This document shows positions 26,847-31,382 of a stretch of DNA of 31,382 nt, piece after piece. Position numbers and translations under genes: made by a program. Where the stretch lies: positions 1 to 31,382 of the IMG/VR virus record IMGVR_UViG_3300031601_001918, one strand, 5' to 3'. The notes under the pieces are model-generated. The model was not told the DNA's origin and did no database searches. It saw only the letters and a program-made list of their open reading frames with translations. Source of the DNA: a virus. Position 1 is the stretch's first letter. Each line of letters starts with the position of its first letter.

Positions 26847-28416
26847 ATATTAGATATGCTAAATCGATTAATTCATCAGCTATCTTACCAACTTTTACAG
26901 TTGAATCAAACAATTCGTCTCCAGCATCATCAGTAAATACTGATGCATATGTAGATGCGATAATTGCTGATAGTGGTTTCTTAACTTCTTCCGAGAAGCT
27001 ATTGTATTTCATATTAAATAATTGCATATACTTTTTACTATCTTGAATCATCGGACGGATTCTTTTTCCTGAAATATTAGTTCGTTCTTTATGTTTTTCA
27101 CAATGAGCTAATAATATTTGAGGTAGTAATTTGAATTGATGTTTCGCTAAATATTTTTCAACTGCTAATACTAAATATACATATTGAAAATATGACAAGA
27201 ATTTAACTGCCATTTTATCTTCAAAGTACTTAAACGTAAGCATCGTAATAATTTTCTCTTGAATACTATGACGATAGAATGTTTTAATTGCATTCTTAAC
27301 TTCATCATCAGTTACTTCAACACCGAAATATTCTGGAATTTTATTAAGTGTGTTTTGAATATTTAGTTTCCTAAGTGTATATAAACCTTCGTCTTTTCTA
27401 AGCATTCTGATTTCAAGACGTTCATATTCCGAAGTATCTTCGTCATCATCAGAATATTTTTCATGATTAGTTCCAAGAATAATAAATTTGTTTTTAAACT
27501 TATTTTGGAATAAAAAATTAATTTGGTTTATAATCACAGATTGAAAGAAGCTAATAAGGTTCTTATCAGGGTCTATCGATAATTTTGGAATTGCATTTGT
27601 TAATAATTTTTTATAAATCTCTAATGTCTCTGTATCTTTTGTAATTCCTTGATTCTTAGCAACAGCCCAGAATCTTTTGTCAGAATATACTGTCTTAGAT
27701 ACTCTGCTTAAGGTTAATTTATAAAGCTTGTTTCTAATTGCATCTGCATTCTCAGCAAATTTCTCAAATAAATAATTGAAAATTTCACTGTTAATTTCTC
27801 CGAATTTTAAATCTTCGAAGTCATCATTATCACGTTGATCTTCATTCTTAGCAAATGATGTTTTATTATAACTGAAATATACAGAAATAACAGGTATCAT
27901 AATTCTGAATAAATATGCAATCTTAATAAGTGTCTTTGCATGTGCATCTGAAAATTGTAATTCTTCGTTGATTTTATTCTTTTTGCTTTTTGTGTTTCTT
28001 GTACTCTCATCAAGTTTTAAACCATAATTTTCTCTTACAAATTCATCAATAGTTTGTATTAAAATTCCATCATTTGAATCAGTAATTACATCAATCATTT
28101 TTAGAAAATCATCATACGATGTTTCACCATCTTGAATTTCTAATGATGATTTAACACTTAATACATTAAATAAGATTATCGCAAGTTCTTCATTAAATCG
28201 TCCACCTTGATCAAGAAATATCTCTTGGTACGTCTCAATAATTGCAGGCACTAAATTTTTAAAATTTCGTTTAGAGTTCATTTCAAATAGGTTGTAAACT
28301 TCAAGTTCTTCTTTTCCAAAGATCTCGTCAAATGCAACACCAAATAAATTTCCTCCATCTTCTGAATAAAAATTCGGTTTAGTTTCTGTCTTCTCGATAT
28401 TAGTTTTGTTTGGCAC
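26845..28416 (-). CDS. Unknown 523-aa protein
   Basis: Start GTG 28416 is chosen because AGGAGGAATATTTA lies right before it; the longer frame would need a TTG inside a hairpin. Large, soluble, charged and mostly helical protein with Asp/Glu-rich loops (YSDDDEDTSEYERLEIRML). The C-terminal ~200 residues look like a compact helical domain (FGVEVTDDEVKNAIKTFYRH, FKYFEDKMAVKFLSYFQYVY). One TGG Trp. No ATPase, nuclease or metal motif is seen. Transcribed after the basic protein at 28494-29297 and before the primase unit. Confidence 0.8.
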   Translation of the reverse strand: MPNKTNIEKTETKPNFYSEDGGNLFGVAFDEIFGKEELEVYNLFEMNSKRNFKNLVPAIIETYQEIFLDQGGRFNEELAIILFNVLSVKSSLEIQDGETSYDDFLKMIDVITDSNDGILIQTIDEFVRENYGLKLDESTRNTKSKKNKINEELQFSDAHAKTLIKIAYLFRIMIPVISVYFSYNKTSFAKNEDQRDNDDFEDLKFGEINSEIFNYLFEKFAENADAIRNKLYKLTLSRVSKTVYSDKRFWAVAKNQGITKDTETLEIYKKLLTNAIPKLSIDPDKNLISFFQSVIINQINFLFQNKFKNKFIILGTNHEKYSDDDEDTSEYERLEIRMLRKDEGLYTLRKLNIQNTLNKIPEYFGVEVTDDEVKNAIKTFYRHSIQEKIITMLTFKYFEDKMAVKFLSYFQYVYLVLAVEKYLAKHQFKLLPQILLAHCEKHKERTNISGKRIRPMIQDSKKYMQLFNMKYNSFSEEVKKPLSAIIASTYASVFTDDAGDELFDSTVKVGKIADELIDLAYLI

Positions 28417-28444
28417 TAAATATTCCTCCTGTGCAATCGAAAGT

Positions 28445-28475
28445 ATAGAAAGAAACAATAAATGTTTCTTTCTAT
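28445..28475 (-). other. Perfect 13-bp hairpin upstream of 523-aa gene
   Basis: ATAGAAAGAAACA / TGTTTCTTTCTAT with a 5-base loop. On the minus strand no T-run follows, unlike every other hairpin here, and it lies about 30 bases before the GTG start. It may act as a 5'-leader structure, processing site or 3'-end stabiliser rather than a classical terminator. Confidence 0.6.
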
Positions 28476-28493
28476 CATCCTTATAATATATTA

Positions 28494-29297
28494 TTATAGA
28501 TGTCTTTTAGCTTTTCGAGCTGTGATTTTTGCTCGTGGTTTTCTTTTTGGAATAATTCCTGTTCCTCTTCTAGGAGCAGTTTTCTTTGCTTTTGTAACAA
28601 ATCGTTTTTGTAATTCTTTACGGTCTGCTGTTCTTTTTTTATCGATTGTTGATTTTTTAGCTTGTAGTTGTCGTCCTAATGCGTAAATTTGAACAATGTT
28701 ATCAGGGTCTGCAATCTTTTGTAAAAGATTAATTTCCTCAAATCTGTTCATTTTCTTTCCATATTGTTGAATATATTTATCTGTAAGCGCATGGCCATCA
28801 ATTAAATATCTTGCAGCAATGTATGTTGATTTCTCATAACCAAGTGATTCAACAGGGTTTCTAACTTCGGGTGCTTGAATTAATGATAACGTTGGTAATT
28901 TACTAGCAAATTCATCAATTACTAAATCATCATGGTAATAAACATAAGCATATGTAAATACAAATGAAGGTGAGTTTGAAAACATTCTAACATTTCTCAT
29001 ACTATATCGTCTTGTTGGGTCATTTTCAATTTTAAGTAACACATCATAATGAAGTTTGTTATACTTGTATTCCTCTGATGGAACTCTTACATGAAAAAGT
29101 ACATCACCGTTTGCATATACATATGGAACTGCATAAAATTTAGTTCTATGTTCTCTTAATAATTTAACAAATATTTGATTCAATCCTGCTTTAATTGCTT
29201 TACGACTTGCTAAGAAGGCAGATCCACGATATGGATTATCTACATATTGACGTAGATTGATTTTTATTGCAGTTTTTTTCTTTGCTGGTAATGGCAT
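28494..29297 (-). CDS. Unknown 267-aa protein with basic tail
   Basis: Start ATG 29297 behind AGAGGGAGTGAGACT, with an AACA-N6-TA promoter 25 bases upstream. Residues 1-190 look folded (RQYVDNPYRGSAFLASRKAI, YVYANGDVLFHVRVPSEEY, FVFTYAYVYYHDDLVI). The last ~55 residues are very basic (KKSTIDKKRTADRKELQKRF and a Arg/Lys/Pro tail KRKPRAKITARKAKRHL), fitting nucleic-acid binding. No Trp or Cys. A DNA-binding or head-internal protein is possible, but no family is recognised. Confidence 0.8.
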   Translation of the reverse strand: MPLPAKKKTAIKINLRQYVDNPYRGSAFLASRKAIKAGLNQIFVKLLREHRTKFYAVPYVYANGDVLFHVRVPSEEYKYNKLHYDVLLKIENDPTRRYSMRNVRMFSNSPSFVFTYAYVYYHDDLVIDEFASKLPTLSLIQAPEVRNPVESLGYEKSTYIAARYLIDGHALTDKYIQQYGKKMNRFEEINLLQKIADPDNIVQIYALGRQLQAKKSTIDKKRTADRKELQKRFVTKAKKTAPRRGTGIIPKRKPRAKITARKAKRHL

Positions 29298-29321
29298 AGT
29301 CTCACTCCCTCTTAATACATA

Positions 29322-29333
29322 TAAATAATTGTT
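29322..29333 (-). promoter_or_regulatory. AACA-N6-TA promoter
   Basis: On the minus strand AACA-ATTATT-TA followed by TATGTATTAAG, 25 bases before ATG 29297. A second AACA box 4 bases upstream (29334-29337) also has TA at the same spacing. Confidence 0.65.
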
Positions 29334-29362
29334 TGTTACTGGTACTTTAGATAATAAAAAAA

Positions 29363-29390
29363 AAATAAGAATCCAAAAGGATTCTTATTT
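29363..29390 (-). terminator. Terminator of chaperonin gene
   Basis: A 12-bp perfect stem AAATAAGAATCC / GGATTCTTATTT with a 4-base loop and a run of T on the minus strand. The chaperonin TAA (29385-29387) is inside the stem. Confidence 0.9.
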
Positions 29391-31193
29391 AATTTGATCA
29401 CTAACTGCAAAGTTCATTGTAATCATTTGATTAGATGTTGCCATAATACCAATGATTGAAACAACACTTTGTAGTATTTGAATATCTGTGTCAACCGAAT
29501 TTATAACTTCAGTCTTATCAATATCTTCGTATTTATGAGTTTTTAAATTATAGAATTTATTTTCATTCAAACATATGCTTAAAACTTCGTTAACTTTTTC
29601 TTCATTAAAATAACTATTACTTAAAACATGATAATAGCTTGCAACGAATGCATCTTTAACTAAGATTAAGAAATCTCTAATAAATATTTCTTTATCGAAC
29701 ACTGGAATATAATTATATTTTTCTACTAATTGACTTATTAATAGTGTGTCAGCTAAAGGTTTAGTTATTTCGTCTTCTAAAATTTTAGGAATCATGATGT
29801 TTCCACCAGGAATCACGCCATATTTAATTGCAGATTTTGAAGCTAGAATTGCATCTTCAAATAATCTTTCACGAGTTCTTCTTTCAGTTAAGCTCTTACC
29901 TGCAATATGAATAACCGCAGTTGAATCTGTAAGAGATGATAAACGTCTTTGAAGAATATATCTGTCAAATAATTCGTTGTTAGAAGGTTCTTCAAGTTCC
30001 ATATTTTTACGTAATGCTGTTGTAAGTTGTTTTACACATGCTTTTTTAGATTTAATATGTTTTACACTACGATCCATACCTAAAACTTGAGTTTTCTTTC
30101 TAGTTACAGTAATTGCAGCAGCTCTACCAACAAATCTATCTGGTGTTGCCATAATTTGAGCTGCATTATGTTCAAGTTTATCATATATTTCTGAGTCTAA
30201 TAAAATTGCAAGGTCTGCAAGTGTTGCTTTACTAGATTGAGTAACTTGGTCAATATCTACTACAGTAAATGGTAATTCAGCACGATTTCCTGCTAAATGT
30301 TGAGTTCTATTTAGTTTAAAGAATTTTCTTACATCTTCTTCATAATCGTTTGCAATGATAAGTAATTCAGCTTTTTCAGTTCCACATACTTGCCCAATAA
30401 GTGGAAGTAAAATATTTGAAATATCATCATAAATTAAAGTACCGTTTGTAATAAATACTCTAGGTTCTTGGTCCATAATTATTTTTTTATTCTCATAACC
30501 ATTAGCAAAGTATTCGTCAATATATCCTCTTTCTCATTCAATACCTTGGCGAATTTCATACTCATCTTCTTCTTTTTTTGCCATAATATCTGTAGATATA
30601 AATCCAAATTCTCCAATTTGGTCATAAATTTCTTTAATAAATTTACCAGTTTTTCTATCATTATTAGTTGCAATCATAGCAACTTTTTCAATTTCTTTTA
30701 GGTCTTTTGATATAGGCCTTGCCTGAGCTTTAAGTTCAAATTCTAAATATTTAGAGATATCTTTAAGAATATCTAAAACATCTTTTGGTGCAACTGTATC
30801 AAATATTTTTGAATCAGGAGCTGTAAGTTCGCTATATAATTCACTTGCAACTACTAATGCTGAAGTTGATCCGTCACCAACAGTATTTACTTGGTTACTT
30901 GCAACTGAACGAGCCATATCTAAAATAGTTCTTGGTAATTCTTCACTAAAATTAATTCGGTTTAATAAGTCATAGCCATCTTTAGTTGCAAAATGTTTTG
31001 ACATTTCTCTATCTTGTATAATAGTTGTGCTACCGTAAGGCCCAAGAGTACCACATAATATTTTTTCTATAACTTGTAATGTTGCTCTGATTTTGGCTTT
31101 TGTATTCTTTTCCTCTACAACATTTGTAAGGAAAGAAAAACCTATATTATTTTCTTTGCATATTTCATAATTTGTTTTATCTCGTAATTTCAT
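29385..31193 (-). CDS. Phage GroEL-type chaperonin, TGA read as Trp
   Basis: A 602-aa Hsp60/GroEL homologue, longer than E. coli GroEL (548 aa). ATP-site elements are present: CGTLGPYG (47-54), ATKDGYD with Asp72 (GroEL Asp52), VGDGSTSA with Asp107 (GroEL Asp87) and RERLFEDAI with Asp447 (GroEL Asp398), so it should hydrolyse ATP. The apical domain starts EIRQGIEWERGYIDEYF, equivalent to EGMQFDRGYLSPYF; the TGA at 30534 gives Trp220 where GroEL has Phe. Without this reading the apical domain is cut off. The Gly-Gly-Met tail is absent (ends AVSDQIK). Ribosome site AAAGGAGAGATAAA. Phage chaperonins are known in EL and OBP; no GroES gene is in this window. Likely substrate: phage virion proteins. 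Confidence 0.95.
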
Positions 31194-31205
31194 TTTATCT
31201 CTCCT

Positions 31206-31382
31206 TTAAAATAAGTAGAACGTTAGGATATCGTTTTGTTGGGTAATATCCTGACATATTCCAGCCATATTTCTGATTATATCTTGTATAACTTTATCTT
31301 CGAGAAACAAAGAAGATTCTACTTTGAATACCTTCATTTGGTTCTCTTTCTCTGTAGCTGCGATTCCCAATTTTTCAACTGT
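31206..31382 (-). CDS. C-terminal fragment of unknown gene
   Basis: An open frame from the window edge to TAA 31206-31208, 58 residues, ending QQNDILTFYLF. The upstream part lies outside the window. Helical and charged (VEKLGIAATEKENQMKVFKV), with ESSLFLEDKVIQDIIRNMAG. It ends 12 bases before the chaperonin start, and its stop touches that gene's ribosome site, so they are probably cotranscribed and coupled. No family can be assigned from this fragment. Confidence 0.65.
   Translation of the reverse strand, partial: TVEKLGIAATEKENQMKVFKVESSLFLEDKVIQDIIRNMAGICQDITQQNDILTFYLF

Noticed and set aside
29385-31193. TGA as glycine (code 25 of Gracilibacteria and Absconditabacteria)
   Set aside because: In the chaperonin the TGA aligns with a Phe, and in the paralogue pair with a Met in a hydrophobic stretch; several other sites are next to aromatic residues. 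Trp fits, Gly does not.
1-31382. tRNA genes, CRISPR arrays, insertion sequences, attachment sites
   Set aside because: None seen on either strand. Intergenic gaps are all under about 125 bases and are filled by promoters, terminators and ribosome sites.

Overview
This window looks like part of a large, strongly AT-rich tailed phage genome (contractile-tail myophage, probably jumbo) that reads UGA as tryptophan, so translation table 4. In-frame TGA codons interrupt the large terminase, the chaperonin, a transporter and several long virion-type genes. Reading TGA as Trp restores one continuous protein each time. I count 18 such codons, and no gene called here ends in TGA (all stops are TAA or TAG). 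Where a comparison is possible the residue fits Trp: a tandem paralogue has Met at the aligned site, and GroEL family members have Phe. The host is therefore probably a UGA-recoded Mollicute-type bacterium, or the phage recodes UGA itself. This is inferred from code use; no tRNA gene was found in the window.

Most genes lie on the minus strand, so the transcription order runs from high to low coordinates. The right part (31382 to 22075) holds the C-terminus of an unknown gene, a phage GroEL-type chaperonin, two unknown proteins, a T4 gp61-sized DNA primase, several small proteins, a 550-aa unknown protein and a small membrane protein with a Cys cluster. The middle part (21967 to 12750) is one tight run of five unknown acidic, Tyr/Asn/Ile-rich proteins ending in the portal protein. 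A small plus-strand module (9749 to 12726) carries the tail sheath, the tail tube and one unknown gene. The left minus-strand part (9627 to 3113) has the large terminase followed by seven unknown proteins, including an overlapping tandem paralogue pair. At the far left, a divergent promoter region separates a small plus-strand operon of unknown genes (1790 to 3092) from an AI-2E-family membrane transporter (1687 to 440), which is followed 14 bases later by a structural-type protein that runs off the window.

Regulation is unusually readable. Nine gene starts that follow an intergenic gap carry the same element, AACA-N6-TA (usually AACA-N6-TATATGAA), 26 to 46 bases upstream; a tenth site has one mismatch. 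This resembles the late promoter I recall for the Bacillus jumbo phage AR9. Transcription units end in short perfect hairpins, and in most of them the stop codon of the last gene lies inside the hairpin.

Together the genes cover head filling (portal, terminase), the contractile tail (sheath, tube), replication priming, and folding of phage proteins by a dedicated chaperonin. The AI-2E transporter is the odd member: a host-type membrane gene under a phage-type promoter, using the phage's UGA-Trp code and coupled to a virion gene.
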